Notes under the pieces: model-generated
Database searches by the model: none
What the model was told of the DNA's origin: nothing
Seen by the model: the letters and a program-made list of their open reading frames with translations, nothing else
Assembly: GCA_965267605.1 (NCBI GenBank)
Contig: OZ254088.1
Location: 1,550,001 to 1,614,000 of the forward strand
Length of the DNA stretch: 64,000 bases
Origin: G965267605 sp965267605
GTDB taxonomy: Bacteria; Bacteroidota; Bacteroidia; Flavobacteriales_E; Vicingaceae
Reading direction: 5' to 3'
Program-made: the position numbers and the translations under genes
Shown: one piece after another, positions 42,189 to 51,682 of the stretch
Numbering within the stretch: position 1 is the first letter of the stretch
How the letters are laid out: each line of letters begins with the position of its first letter

Positions 42189-43400
42189 ATGTCAGAATTG
42201 AATAGCATAGAGGAAGCGATTGAGGACATCAAGAATGGTAAAGTTGTTATCGTTGTTGATGATGAGAACAGGGAGAATGAGGGGGACTTTATCACCGCAG
42301 CTGCCAACGTAACACCTGAGATTATCAATTTCATGGCAACACATGGTCGCGGACTGATCTGTGCTCCTCTTATCGAGAGCCGTTGCGATGAACTTGGTCT
42401 TGAGCTCATGGTAAGCGACAATACAGCGTTACATGAAACTCCATTCACTGTATCTGTTGATTTATTGGGACATGGATGTACAACGGGTATCTCTGCTTCA
42501 GACAGAGCGAAGACTGTACAGGCGCTTATCAATCCTGACACAAAGCCCGAGGAGCTTGGAAAGCCCGGACACATCTTCCCATTGAAGGCAAAAGCCGGAG
42601 GTGTACTGAGAAGAACCGGACATACGGAAGCCACTATAGACCTGGCGCGACTGGCAGGATTCGAACCTGCTGGTGTGCTCGTTGAGATCATGAATGAAGA
42701 CGGTACGATGGCGAGACTTCCTCAGCTGTTCGAGATCGCGAAACAGCATGACCTGAAAGTCATTTCCATAGAAGACCTTGTGGCTTACAGGATGGAACAC
42801 GAGTCTTTGATCGAAGAAATCGTTTCCGTGAATATGCCTACCCTGTGGGGCGATTTTCAACTAACCGCCTTCAAACAGACCACTACCGGTGAGGAGCACC
42901 TCGCGCTGACTAAAGGCACATGGGAAAAGAATGAACCTGTTATGGTCAGGGTGCACTCTTCATGCTTTACTGGAGATCTATTGGACTCATTACGCTGCGA
43001 TTGTGGTACACAGTTGCATAAGGCCATGGAAATGATCAACCAGGAAGGAAAAGGTGCATTGATCTATATGATGCAAGAAGGCAGAGGTATTGGGCTGATC
43101 AATAAACTAAAAGCGTACAAGCTTCAGGAAGAAGGGCGGGATACTGTAGAGGCTAACCTTGAGCTTGGTTTCAATATGGATGAAAGAGATTACGGTATTG
43201 GTGCTCAGATACTAAGACATCTGAACATCACCAAAATGCGTTTGATCTCCAACAATCCAAAGAAAAGAACCGGCTTGATCGGATATGGCCTGGAAATTGT
43301 GGAGAATATAGGACTGGAAGTTCAGCCCAACGAGCACAACCACAAGTATCTTGAGACCAAAAGAGATAAGATGGGACACTCATTGAAGCTGAGTGAATAA
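42189..43400 (+). CDS. ribBA: bifunctional DHBP synthase / GTP cyclohydrolase II
   Basis: Bifunctional riboflavin enzyme of 403 residues from the ATG at 42189, matching the usual RibB start (MSELNSIEEAIEDIKNGKVV). The N-terminal half has VVDDENRENEGDF and GHTEATIDLARLAGFEPAGV; the C-terminal half has the GTP cyclohydrolase II zinc cysteines in HSSCFTGDLLDSLRCDCGTQ and the QEGRGIGLINK motif. Both halves look intact. The following nuclease gene starts 6 bp after its stop. Confidence 0.97.
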   Translation: MSELNSIEEAIEDIKNGKVVIVVDDENRENEGDFITAAANVTPEIINFMATHGRGLICAPLIESRCDELGLELMVSDNTALHETPFTVSVDLLGHGCTTGISASDRAKTVQALINPDTKPEELGKPGHIFPLKAKAGGVLRRTGHTEATIDLARLAGFEPAGVLVEIMNEDGTMARLPQLFEIAKQHDLKVISIEDLVAYRMEHESLIEEIVSVNMPTLWGDFQLTAFKQTTTGEEHLALTKGTWEKNEPVMVRVHSSCFTGDLLDSLRCDCGTQLHKAMEMINQEGKGALIYMMQEGRGIGLINKLKAYKLQEEGRDTVEANLELGFNMDERDYGIGAQILRHLNITKMRLISNNPKKRTGLIGYGLEIVENIGLEVQPNEHNHKYLETKRDKMGHSLKLSE

Positions 43401-43406
43401 CAACCA

Positions 43407-44510
43407 TTGAAGAAACTCAAGCATTTATCGTTCCGCGCATTTGTATTTGTCAGCCTGGTGGCCGGCATACTGCTTATTTGTTCCAGTCTAGGACAATTCT
43501 TTGACCCCATCTCGTTTTGGCCTGCGGCTATTGTAGCTATTGGCTTCCCTTTTCTCATCATAGCAAATGTGGTCATAGCACTTGTTTGGCTCTTCATCAA
43601 AAAAAAGCTTGCACTTATTCCGTTGATCTGCCTATTGGCCTCATCCTGGTGTTTCCCGAGGTTCTTCCAATTTGGCAGTAAAGAAGAAGCTAGCGGTGTA
43701 AAGATCATGTCGTTCAACGTTCGTTTGTTCGATCTGTACAACTGGTCGGGAAACAGAGAAACCAGAGACCGAATCTTCGATTTACTCAGTAAGGAACAAC
43801 CAGACATACTATGTATTCAGGAGTTTTACCAAACCAATGACAAGCGCGAGCATTTCAAAACGCTGGATACCATGCTTACGTTCCTTCAAGCACAGGAGTA
43901 CCACGTTCACTATACAACTACTCAGTACGAAAAGCGCCACAATTGGGGCATTATCACCTTGTCTAAATATCCCATTATTGGCGAGCAAACCATCGCATTT
44001 GACAACAGTAAGAACAATGTGTGCATTGCGTCAGATATCGTAATTGAAAAAGACACATTGCGGGTGTTTAACGCTCACCTTGCAAGTCTGCACATTGGTA
44101 AACAGGAATATGCCTTCATTGAAAATCCAACTGAGAAAGACCAGGAAGAACAACTGGATCAAGGCATTAATCTCACTAAACTGCTCAAAAGAGCGTTTAT
44201 GAAGAGGTCAACGCAAATTGCGCAACTCAAAGGCAATCTTACTTCCTCTAAGTATCCCGCCATTCTTTGTGGCGACTTCAATGACACTCCATCTTCGTAC
44301 GCATACAACGAAATTGCTGGCGTCATGGAAGATGCCTTCATTCAATCTGGCTCAGGAAGCGGAAGAACGTACGTTGGAAAGTTCCCTTCTTTCAGGATAG
44401 ATTACATTTTCGTTCCAGAAGGATACAGTACAAACAACTTCGTTACGCACGATGAAGTACTATCCGATCATAAAGCCATTTCATGCTACGTTGGATTGCC
44501 TCAGGACTGA
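43407..44510 (+). CDS. membrane-anchored endonuclease/exonuclease/phosphatase family protein
   Basis: Protein of 367 residues starting from TTG at 43407, 6 bp after ribBA. Two or three N-terminal hydrophobic segments (about 10-30, 38-62, 67-80), then an EEP fold: KIMSFNVRLFDLYNW, ILCIQEFYQ (metal-binding Glu), IITLSKYPI, ILCGDFNDTPSS and a final SDHKAISCYV with the catalytic His. Such anchored EEP proteins are common in Bacteroidota; whether the substrate is a nucleic acid, a phospholipid or another phosphodiester is unknown. Confidence 0.9.
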   Translation: MKKLKHLSFRAFVFVSLVAGILLICSSLGQFFDPISFWPAAIVAIGFPFLIIANVVIALVWLFIKKKLALIPLICLLASSWCFPRFFQFGSKEEASGVKIMSFNVRLFDLYNWSGNRETRDRIFDLLSKEQPDILCIQEFYQTNDKREHFKTLDTMLTFLQAQEYHVHYTTTQYEKRHNWGIITLSKYPIIGEQTIAFDNSKNNVCIASDIVIEKDTLRVFNAHLASLHIGKQEYAFIENPTEKDQEEQLDQGINLTKLLKRAFMKRSTQIAQLKGNLTSSKYPAILCGDFNDTPSSYAYNEIAGVMEDAFIQSGSGSGRTYVGKFPSFRIDYIFVPEGYSTNNFVTHDEVLSDHKAISCYVGLPQD

Positions 44511-44770
44511 TGCTGGCACTTGTGTCTTGTAGCGGGATTGAGCAAGATCCAACCGAAAGTCCAGTGATCGAAAAAGAACCTCCCAAGTGTTCTTACACAA
44601 TTTTCAATTTGAATGGACACTGGGGGTTTGATACTTACATTGGTGATTCCATGGCCAAGCATGTAACCTGTTACGTAGAAGGTTCAGACACTACCTACCT
44701 TAACAGCTTTCAACAAGCAGATTCTTGTGCCAATGCATATTGTGAGGGGATAGAGCTACCCGATGTTTGA
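44483..44770 (+). CDS. small lipoprotein, unknown function
   Basis: Protein of 95 residues with a lipobox LALVSCSG (Cys about residue 16). The short mature part has several cysteines (PPKCSYTIF, KHVTCYVEG, ADSCANAYCEG). It overlaps the nuclease gene by 28 nt at its start and the convergent MBL gene by 15 nt at its end. No family recognised. The clean lipoprotein signal argues that it is real. Confidence 0.6.
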   Translation: MLRWIASGLMLALVSCSGIEQDPTESPVIEKEPPKCSYTIFNLNGHWGFDTYIGDSMAKHVTCYVEGSDTTYLNSFQQADSCANAYCEGIELPDV

Positions 44771-45592
44771 GAAAGGCATGGCCTCTCCAAGTCTTGCACC
44801 CTTCTCGGTATCCTTAAGAATGCAGCACTCATTTACAGAATCGTGTTCCAGGAATAGAACGTAATCGTTCTCCAAAGCCTCTTGTAGGAACCTCCCCTTC
44901 TCTTCCATGGTGAGCAAAGGTCGGGTATCGTAACCCATAACATACGCTAACGGAATGTGGCCCACCGATGGGATCAAATCTGCCATGAATACCACCGTTT
45001 TACCATTGTAGTTGATCTTTGGCAGCATCTGCGCTTCGGTATGTCCATTCACTGTGATGTAATCAAAGCCATCCCATCCATCTTTGTCAGCAAACTTCAA
45101 TTGTCCAAATTCCTGCATAGGAATTAGGTTCTCCTTCAGAAAGGATGCCTTTTCACGTGAATTCGGATTTGTAGCCCATTCCCAATGACTGGAGTGTGAC
45201 CAATAGGTAGCATTCCTGAAGGTAGCCTCATAAGCTGTTCGATCTCTATTCCATTTCACACCACCTCCGCAATGATCAAAGTGCAAGTGGGTGAGAAACA
45301 CATCAGTGATGTCATCGAATCCAAATCCATGCGCTGCCAGAGATTTTTCCAATGAATCATCTCCATGCAGGTAATAGTAGCTAAAGAACTTCTCTGATTG
45401 CTTCTCTCCTATTCCATTGTCAATAAGGATCAACCGGTCGCCATCTTCCACCAACAGCGAACGCATGGCCCAACTACACATGTTGTTCTCATCTGGTGGA
45501 TTGGTTCTACTCCAAATTGACTTAGGAACAACTCCAAACATGGCGCCCCCATCGAGCTTGAAATAACCATTGTTCACCGGGTATAGCTTCAT
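44756..45592 (-). CDS. MBL-fold metallo-hydrolase
   Basis: Protein of 278 residues with the metallo-beta-lactamase signature THLHFDHCGG (HxHxDH), followed by VNGHTEAQMLP (third His), VVFMADLIPS (bridging Asp) and a later His in FLEHDS. The layout is that of the lactonase/AttM-like or glyoxalase-type MBL subgroup. No signal peptide. Substrate unknown. It has its own transcript, divergent from mpl across 107 bp with no clear promoter. Confidence 0.88.
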   Translation of the reverse strand: MKLYPVNNGYFKLDGGAMFGVVPKSIWSRTNPPDENNMCSWAMRSLLVEDGDRLILIDNGIGEKQSEKFFSYYYLHGDDSLEKSLAAHGFGFDDITDVFLTHLHFDHCGGGVKWNRDRTAYEATFRNATYWSHSSHWEWATNPNSREKASFLKENLIPMQEFGQLKFADKDGWDGFDYITVNGHTEAQMLPKINYNGKTVVFMADLIPSVGHIPLAYVMGYDTRPLLTMEEKGRFLQEALENDYVLFLEHDSVNECCILKDTEKGARLGEAMPFSNIG

Positions 45593-45699
45593 TTCCTGCG
45601 TTTTGAACGAAGATAAAGGAAGCCGGCAATAAACAGCGGGCTATTTAAAAGATTCTTGGTTGCCATTCTACTCAGAACACACTACATGTAAATTGCGGT

Positions 45700-47058
45700 A
45701 TGCGTGTACACTTCATAGCCATTGGTGGCAGCGCGATGCACAATCTTGCCATTGCACTTCACAAGAAAGGATTTACCGTAACTGGATCTGACGATGAGAT
45801 CAGAGACCCCTCAAGATCGAGACTAGATCAACATGGGCTTCTACCAGCAACCGAAGGCTGGAACCCCGAAAGGATCAGTAATGAGCTTGATGCGGTAATC
45901 CTGGGTATGCACGCCAGGGAGGACAATCCAGAATTGGCGAGAGCGCAGGAATTGGGTGTACATGTATACTCTTATCCTGAATATCTGTATTCCGTTTCAA
46001 AGGATAAGAAAAGACTGGTTATTGCCGGTAGTCATGGGAAGACTACGATTACCAGCATGATTCTTCACGCATTAAAGGCCCAACGCCTGGATTTTGATTA
46101 TATGGTAGGTGCGCAACTCGAAGGCTTCGACACCATGGTAGGGATTACCGATGCGCCCATCATGGTGCTGGAAGGTGATGAGTACCTATCCTCCCCTATT
46201 GATCGAAGATCCAAGTTCCTACACTATAGGCCACATGCTACTATCATTAGTGGTATTGCGTGGGATCACATTAACGTATTCCCGGAATATGATGGATATG
46301 TGGACCAGTTCAGGAAGCTCATTCAATCCATTGAACCAGGCGGACATTTGATCTATTACAAAGGTGATGAGGAACTTCCTGCACTGGCCGGTGAGACATC
46401 CACCCAGAACCTTAAAGTAATAGCATATGACAGCCCTACTTATGTGACTACCGATGAATCCACGGTCGTATCATTCAATGGAGTCGACTACCATCTCCAG
46501 GTTTTTGGTGCGCATAATCTCCAAAACCTGGAAGCCGCAAGAGAAATGTGTGCGACCATCGGTATAAGTGGTCATGATTTCTACAGCAGTATGGGTTCGT
46601 TCACCGGTGCAGCAAAGAGAATGGAATTTGTCGCTGAAAATGCTCATTCGGTGGTGATCAAAGATTTCGCGCACGCCCCGTCCAAAGTGAAGGCTACGGT
46701 AAATGGTGTAAGGGAAAAGTATCCTGATAAGCGTGTGGTTGCTGTATTCGAACTTCACACGTTCTCTAGCTTGAACAAAGCATTTCTTCCACAATATGCG
46801 GGTGCTTTGGATGCTGCAGATATTGCCATGGTAAGTTACGATCCAGCTGTTGTGGCGCACAAGAAACTGCCAGAGATCAGTATTGAAGACGTGGCCAGCG
46901 GTTTTGCGAATAAAAGTGTCCAGGTATTCCAGGGCGTTCAACCCATGGTAAACCAGCTCAAGGAAAATCAGGGGGACAATACAGTTTACCTCATCATGAC
47001 CAGCGGAGGCTTTGCTGGAATAGATATCAATCTATTGGGGAACGAACTTCTTTCTTGA
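45700..47058 (+). CDS. mpl: UDP-N-acetylmuramate:L-alanyl-gamma-D-glutamyl-meso-DAP ligase Mpl
   Basis: Mur ligase family enzyme of 452 residues that reattaches recycled cell-wall tripeptide to UDP-MurNAc. The opening VHFIAIGGSAMHNLAIALHK and GSDDEIRDPSRSRLDQHG is typical of Mpl rather than MurC. ATP-binding GSHGKTTIT is at about residue 110, with a C-terminal FAHAPSKVKATVNGVREKYP segment. Its end overlaps the convergent DUF4199 gene by 27 bp. Confidence 0.95.
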   Translation: MRVHFIAIGGSAMHNLAIALHKKGFTVTGSDDEIRDPSRSRLDQHGLLPATEGWNPERISNELDAVILGMHAREDNPELARAQELGVHVYSYPEYLYSVSKDKKRLVIAGSHGKTTITSMILHALKAQRLDFDYMVGAQLEGFDTMVGITDAPIMVLEGDEYLSSPIDRRSKFLHYRPHATIISGIAWDHINVFPEYDGYVDQFRKLIQSIEPGGHLIYYKGDEELPALAGETSTQNLKVIAYDSPTYVTTDESTVVSFNGVDYHLQVFGAHNLQNLEAAREMCATIGISGHDFYSSMGSFTGAAKRMEFVAENAHSVVIKDFAHAPSKVKATVNGVREKYPDKRVVAVFELHTFSSLNKAFLPQYAGALDAADIAMVSYDPAVVAHKKLPEISIEDVASGFANKSVQVFQGVQPMVNQLKENQGDNTVYLIMTSGGFAGIDINLLGNELLS

Positions 47059-47664
47059 TATCACCTTGCGGTACACCACTGCCACAACACTTGCGTACAA
47101 CAAACTCAGACAGATCAGACCAAGGAAAGTGTAGAAAGCTTGCTGCTTAGACGTATACATAAACCTCGCAAGGACAACCATATTCTTGTAGTTCTCCTTT
47201 ACCTGGGCGAAGGTCTGCTCAGCTTCTTCTGTAGGATTGCTTTCGTACTTATCACGCTCTTCAATGAAGTACTCTTCGTATGATGACACCGTTTCGTCAA
47301 ATTTCACATCGAAGAAGTCAACGTCAACCCTCGCGTAGTAGTAAAAAGTGAACAACCCCATAAGCAGGGAGAAGAAAACTCCTCCCCTTAGCGCGGTCTT
47401 GAAATAATCTGCAAAGCGAACCTCCTTCATTGGAACTGTTGGTTCCTTTTTCTTCTTTTTAGAATCTTGCTGAACAACAGGCGGGGCGGATAATTGCGCG
47501 GAACGTGCGCTAAGTACGGTTACCACCATCAGGATGGCCATGTAAACAAATACAATGGTCATCTCCATCTGTCCATGTTGCGCATCATTTACATAAACGG
47601 CAAGCTTGAAAATGATGCCAAGCAACGCACAGAAAATAGCTATGGAAAGTGGTTTCTTAAACAA
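47032..47664 (-). CDS. DUF4199-like membrane protein
   Basis: Protein of 210 residues starting from TTG at 47664, 6 bp after the rho stop. Four hydrophobic segments (about 8-26, 38-56, 94-112, 178-200), a Lys-rich cytosolic stretch (SKKKKKEP) after the second, and an acidic stretch between the third and fourth (SYEEYFIEERDKYESNPTEE). This order matches DUF4199. It is a second member of that family in the window and is probably co-transcribed with rho. Confidence 0.7.
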   Translation of the reverse strand: MFKKPLSIAIFCALLGIIFKLAVYVNDAQHGQMEMTIVFVYMAILMVVTVLSARSAQLSAPPVVQQDSKKKKKEPTVPMKEVRFADYFKTALRGGVFFSLLMGLFTFYYYARVDVDFFDVKFDETVSSYEEYFIEERDKYESNPTEEAEQTFAQVKENYKNMVVLARFMYTSKQQAFYTFLGLICLSLLYASVVAVVYRKVISRKKFVPQ

Positions 47665-47670
47665 CCCTCA

Positions 47671-49239
47671 CTACGAGTTCATAGAAGCCAGGAACTCCGT
47701 ATTGTCCATGGTTTTACCCATACGATCCTTAAGGAATTCCATTGCCTCAACCGGATTCATGTCAGCAATGTGGTTTCTCATGATCCACATCAACTGAGTA
47801 ACATCCTTCGGCATAAGAAGGTCTTCTCTACGTGTACTGGATGCAACCACATCAACAGCAGGATAAATCCTTCTGTTAGAGATCTTGCGATCAAGTTGCA
47901 GTTCCATGTTACCCGTACCCTTGAATTCTTCAAAGATCACCTCATCCATCTTGGAACCTGTTTCCGTAAGTGCAGTTGCCAGAATGGTAAGTGAACCGCC
48001 ATTCTCAATCTTTCTTGCAGCACCGAAGAATCTCTTAGGCTTGTGAAGTGCGTTTGCATCTACACCACCTGAAAGAACCTTACCGGATGCCGGTGAAACG
48101 GTATTGTAAGCTCTAGCAAGACGCGTAATAGAATCCAAGAGGATCACCACATCATGTCCACATTCAACCATTCTCTTGGCTTTCTCAAGAACGATGTTGG
48201 CAAGTTTTACGTGTTTCTCAGCTGGCTCATCAAACGTAGAAGCTACAACTTCAGCATCTACACTTCTCGCCATGTCTGTTACTTCCTCCGGACGCTCATC
48301 GATCAAAAGGATGATCATGTAGGCCTCAGGGTGGTTGTGCGCAATCGCGTTGGCCACCTCCTTAAGGAGCATTGTCTTACCCGTTTTTGGCTGGGCAACG
48401 ATAAGTCCTCTTTGTCCTTTACCAATAGGCGTAAACAGGTCTATTACCCTTGAAGACAATGTCGCTTTGGGATGGTCAGTAAGCTTGAATTTCTCATCTG
48501 GAAACAGCGGAGTAAGGTATTCGAACGGAACCCGATCTCTTACAAAGTCCGGCTGTCTGTTATTGATAAGGTCTACTTTGATCAGCGGGAAGTACTTCTC
48601 TCCTTCCTTTGGAGGGCGCACACTTCCTCTCACTGTATCCCCTGTCTTAAGACCAAACAACTTGATTTGAGACTGGCTGACATAGATATCATCTGGAGAG
48701 TTCAGGTAGTTGTAATCCGAAGACCTCAAGAACCCATAGCCATCTGGCATGATCTCAAGCACACCTTCGGAAACAATAATTCCATCGAAGTTGTAGCCAA
48801 TCTCCTTCGCTGTTTGCTCTCCTTTGTTAACGTGGTCGTCTCTTCTTTGACGGTGCTCTCGCTTGCCATTATTTCGACCTTTACCGTTATCATCTTTTCG
48901 TTTATCTCCATTGCCTTTGTTGTTGTCTTCTTTTGCTTCAGACTTTTCCGGCTTCTCCGACTTATCGGACTTAGGAGCTTCTTCGCTTGCAGCTTCGTTG
49001 TTTTCTTTTCGTTCAACTTTCTTCTCTCGTTGAACAGGTTCAGCATCGCGCTGAATTCTTTTTCTCTTTGGCTTTTCGCCATCATCTCCTTCAGACTTTG
49101 GCTGAACAGCCTGTTCGTCAAGGATTTTGTACACGAGCTCTTGTTTTTTAAGCTTATCGAAACCTTCCAGATTCATTTTTTCTGCGATCTCTCTAAGCTC
49201 TTCTACTTTCTTCTTGTTAAGCTCTAGAATGTCGTACAT
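47671..49239 (-). CDS. rho: transcription termination factor Rho
   Basis: RNA-dependent helicase of 522 residues from the ATG at 49239 (the upstream TTG at 49245 is unlikely). N-terminal Rho_N domain (LNKKKVEELREIAEKMNLEG), then a ~105-residue highly charged, disordered insertion rich in Lys/Glu/Asn/Arg (~50-155), the cold-shock RNA-binding domain (EIMPDGYGFLRSSDYNYL) and the ATPase with Walker A AQPKTGKTMLLKEV, Walker B VILLDSITRLARAYN and the Q/R loops. The charged insertion is long but known in Bacteroidota Rho. Confidence 0.97.
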   Translation of the reverse strand: MYDILELNKKKVEELREIAEKMNLEGFDKLKKQELVYKILDEQAVQPKSEGDDGEKPKRKRIQRDAEPVQREKKVERKENNEAASEEAPKSDKSEKPEKSEAKEDNNKGNGDKRKDDNGKGRNNGKREHRQRRDDHVNKGEQTAKEIGYNFDGIIVSEGVLEIMPDGYGFLRSSDYNYLNSPDDIYVSQSQIKLFGLKTGDTVRGSVRPPKEGEKYFPLIKVDLINNRQPDFVRDRVPFEYLTPLFPDEKFKLTDHPKATLSSRVIDLFTPIGKGQRGLIVAQPKTGKTMLLKEVANAIAHNHPEAYMIILLIDERPEEVTDMARSVDAEVVASTFDEPAEKHVKLANIVLEKAKRMVECGHDVVILLDSITRLARAYNTVSPASGKVLSGGVDANALHKPKRFFGAARKIENGGSLTILATALTETGSKMDEVIFEEFKGTGNMELQLDRKISNRRIYPAVDVVASSTRREDLLMPKDVTQLMWIMRNHIADMNPVEAMEFLKDRMGKTMDNTEFLASMNS

Positions 49240-49450
49240 ATACAATAGTTATTAGACTGAATTATAGAATTATAAGGGGGGAAATTTGATCAAGAAATAA
49301 TCGGAAAACGTAAAATCTACCAGAACTTGGTGGTGCAATATTACAAATTTATTCAGTGCGTATTTCAATTCACTTTACATTTTACCGAATTCGAGGTAAA
49401 AGCAGTCGTGGTGCGTGTTTTAATGTGGATAAATATTAACATTGAAGGCA

Positions 49451-49479
49451 TTGTCATTTCAAAAAAAAGAGAACCTTTG
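49451..49479 (+). promoter_or_regulatory. pckA promoter candidate
   Basis: TTG (49451-49453), 18 bp, then AACCTTTG (49472-49479), one mismatch from TAnnTTTG. The pckA ATG lies 43 bp downstream. The 277-bp rho-pckA gap contains nothing else I can identify beyond a TAAATTTG on the minus strand (49351-49344) that may belong to the rho promoter. Confidence 0.5.
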
Positions 49480-49522
49480 CTGAACGCACAAGGCTATTCT
49501 ATGTTTAACCAATTAGATACTT

Positions 49523-51136
49523 ATGACGGAGCATGGTGTGAAAGCAAACAACGCCAATCTTGAGGCTTTAGGTCTCGGAGGCGTAAATGAAGTATTCTGG
49601 AATCTATCCCCTGCAGAATTAGCACAAAAGACAGTTGAATTAAACGAGGGCTCTATTGCGAGCTCTGGAGCGTTAGCGATCGACACCGGAGAATTTACCG
49701 GTAGGTCTCCCAAAGACAGATTTGTTGTAGAAGATGACATCACACGAGATACAGTGTGGTGGGGCGACATCAACATTAAGTTTGATGCGGACAAGTTTGA
49801 CCGGCTTTATAACAAGGTAACGAACTACCTCAATGGCAAGACGGTTTACGCACGTGACAGTTATGTATGCGCTGACCCTTCGTACAGATTGAATGTACGG
49901 TCCATTACAGAAAGACCTTGGTCAAGCATCTTTACTTACAATATGTTCCTCAGGCTTGAGGAATCAGAGGTAGCGGATTTCGAACCGGACTGGACGATTA
50001 TCTGTGCCCCCGGGTTCATGGCTGATCCAGCTGTGGATGGAACAAGGCAGCACAACTTCGCGATCATGAACTTCACAAAGAAGATTTTACTGATCGGAGG
50101 TACAGGTTATACCGGTGAAATGAAGAAAGGAATCTTCTCTGCGCTGAATTTCATTCTTCCACATGAAAGAAACGTACTATCCATGCACTGTTCTGCCAAT
50201 GTTGGTGAGCAAGGCGATACTGCTGTTTTCTTTGGATTGTCTGGGACAGGAAAGACTACGCTTTCCTCGGACCCTAACAGAAGATTGATTGGTGATGATG
50301 AACACGGATGGTCTGAGAACTCCGTATTCAACTTTGAAGGTGGGTGCTATGCGAAATGTATTGACCTTACAAGAGAAAAGGAACCTCAGATTTACGATGC
50401 GATTAAGCCAGGCGCCCTTTTGGAAAACATCATGTACAAGGAAGGTACCAATGAGGTGGATTTTGAGGATGGAACGAAAACGGAAAACACCCGTGTTAGT
50501 TACCCTATCTATCACATAGACAATATCATGGAGCCTTCTGCGGGTAGTGCTCCAAACAACATATTCTTCCTTACGTGTGATGCCTTTGGAGTATTGCCTC
50601 CAATCTCAAGGCTTACCCCTGGACAGGCTATGTATCAGTTCATTTCCGGATATACTGCGAAAGTTGCCGGAACTGAAGCTGGAATTACTGAGCCAGTAAC
50701 AGCGTTCAGTGCTTGTTTTGGAGCACCGTTCCTTCCTCTTCACCCAACAAAGTATGCTGACATGCTTGGTGAGAAGATGAAAGCGGGTAACGTAAATGTT
50801 TGGCTGATCAATACAGGTTGGTCTGGCGGATCGTATGGCGCAGGATCACGAATTAGCCTGAAGTATACGCGGGCAATGATCACAGCAGCGCTTACCGGAC
50901 AGTTGGACAACGTGAACTATTCCACGCATCCTGTGTTTGGTTTACAGATGCCTGATGAATGTCCGGACGTTCCAACCGAGATTCTTAATCCTAAGAATAC
51001 CTGGGAGGATAAGGAAGCATACGATGCCAAGGCAAATGAATTGGCAGAAGCATTCAACAGTAATTTTGCTACTTACGCAAGCAATGCAAGCCAGGAAATT
51101 CTGGAAGCTGCACCAAAAGTTGTGCAAAATGCGTAA
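49523..51136 (+). CDS. pckA: phosphoenolpyruvate carboxykinase (ATP)
   Basis: Gluconeogenic enzyme of 537 residues converting oxaloacetate and ATP to PEP. Signature GLSGTGKTTLSSDPNRRLIG (kinase-1a P-loop) and DDEHGW are followed by the substrate and metal motifs FEGGCYAKCIDL and INTGWSGGSYGAGSRISL. The N-terminal GEFTGRSPKDRFVVED is also typical. Full length; cytosolic. It has its own promoter and is divergent from rho. Confidence 0.98.
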   Translation: MTEHGVKANNANLEALGLGGVNEVFWNLSPAELAQKTVELNEGSIASSGALAIDTGEFTGRSPKDRFVVEDDITRDTVWWGDINIKFDADKFDRLYNKVTNYLNGKTVYARDSYVCADPSYRLNVRSITERPWSSIFTYNMFLRLEESEVADFEPDWTIICAPGFMADPAVDGTRQHNFAIMNFTKKILLIGGTGYTGEMKKGIFSALNFILPHERNVLSMHCSANVGEQGDTAVFFGLSGTGKTTLSSDPNRRLIGDDEHGWSENSVFNFEGGCYAKCIDLTREKEPQIYDAIKPGALLENIMYKEGTNEVDFEDGTKTENTRVSYPIYHIDNIMEPSAGSAPNNIFFLTCDAFGVLPPISRLTPGQAMYQFISGYTAKVAGTEAGITEPVTAFSACFGAPFLPLHPTKYADMLGEKMKAGNVNVWLINTGWSGGSYGAGSRISLKYTRAMITAALTGQLDNVNYSTHPVFGLQMPDECPDVPTEILNPKNTWEDKEAYDAKANELAEAFNSNFATYASNASQEILEAAPKVVQNA

Positions 51137-51167
51137 TTGTGAATCATAATATTTGGTATTACTTTTG
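51137..51167 (+). promoter_or_regulatory. promoter of the Cys/Lys-rich secreted protein
   Basis: TTG (51137-51139), 20 bp, then TACTTTTG (51160-51167), a full match to the Bacteroidetes consensus. The ATG is at 51191. It overlaps the region directly after the pckA stop. Confidence 0.7.
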
Positions 51168-51190
51168 TATTGATTATTTAAAAACTGACC

Positions 51191-51634
51191 ATGAGAACTA
51201 TTAAACTGATTTTCACCACTTTAGCTTTTGGTCTTTTCGTTGTAACTACTGCCAATGCACAAACTGAGGCAAAGGCTACTACCACCGAGAAGAAAGCATG
51301 CTGTAAGGCTGGTGAGAAAACTGCTTGCAAAGGCAAGAAAGGTAAAGCTTGCTGCAAGAAGGCTAAGAAAGGTAAGAAGTGTGAACATGCTTCTGCTTCA
51401 AAAGAATGTACGAGCAAGAGCACGACCTCTGCTGCTAAGGACGACACTGTAGTTCCTACAAAGACAACTACTGAAAAGCAAGTTGACAAGAAGGAAGCGG
51501 TTAATCCTGATGAGGAACTTAGCCCTAAGGGCGGTCCTACCAGGAGAATTGCAATTACGGAAGAAGGCGTTCCTGTAAGCTCTGGTTCTAAAGAGAGAAC
51601 CATTAAGGGCACATCAGGCTCCAATCCTAAGTAA
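51191..51634 (+). CDS. Cys/Lys-rich secreted protein, unknown function
   Basis: Protein of 147 residues. Signal peptide to about residue 23 (TTANAQ). Residues ~33-70 carry a repeated pattern of cysteine pairs within lysine runs (KKACCKAGEKTACKG, KGKACCKKAKKGKKCEHA), six to eight cysteines in all, followed by a Thr/Ser/Lys-rich tail. The pattern suggests metal or anion binding or a disulfide-rich basic patch, but I recognise no family. It has a strong promoter and a strong terminator of its own, so it is a single-gene transcript, possibly highly expressed. Confidence 0.7.
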   Translation: MRTIKLIFTTLAFGLFVVTTANAQTEAKATTTEKKACCKAGEKTACKGKKGKACCKKAKKGKKCEHASASKECTSKSTTSAAKDDTVVPTKTTTEKQVDKKEAVNPDEELSPKGGPTRRIAITEEGVPVSSGSKERTIKGTSGSNPK

Positions 51635-51654
51635 GCTCACAGACATTAAATTTC

Positions 51655-51682
51655 AAGGGAAACGATCCGTTTCCCTTTTTTT
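51655..51682 (+). terminator. intrinsic terminator abutting the rsmE start codon
   Basis: Perfect 10-bp stem AAGGGAAACG (51655-51664) / CGTTTCCCTT (51668-51677) with a 3-nt loop and a seven-T tail ending at 51682. The rsmE ATG begins at 51683. Confidence 0.9.

Noticed and set aside
42654..42670. On the minus strand a perfect tRNA T-arm: GCAGG-TTCGAAT-CCTGC
   Set aside because: It lies inside the conserved RLAGFEPAGV segment of ribBA, and no acceptor, D or anticodon arms surround it. It is a chance result of the coding sequence.
41711..42691. A 326-codon open frame on the minus strand covering ruvX and running far antisense into ribBA
   Set aside because: Only the part from 42136 down matches YqgF; the rest is the shadow of ribBA, composition-driven and without family features.
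49327..49563. A 78-codon frame between rho and pckA
   Set aside because: It has no recognisable features, overlaps the pckA start in another frame and covers the likely pckA promoter.
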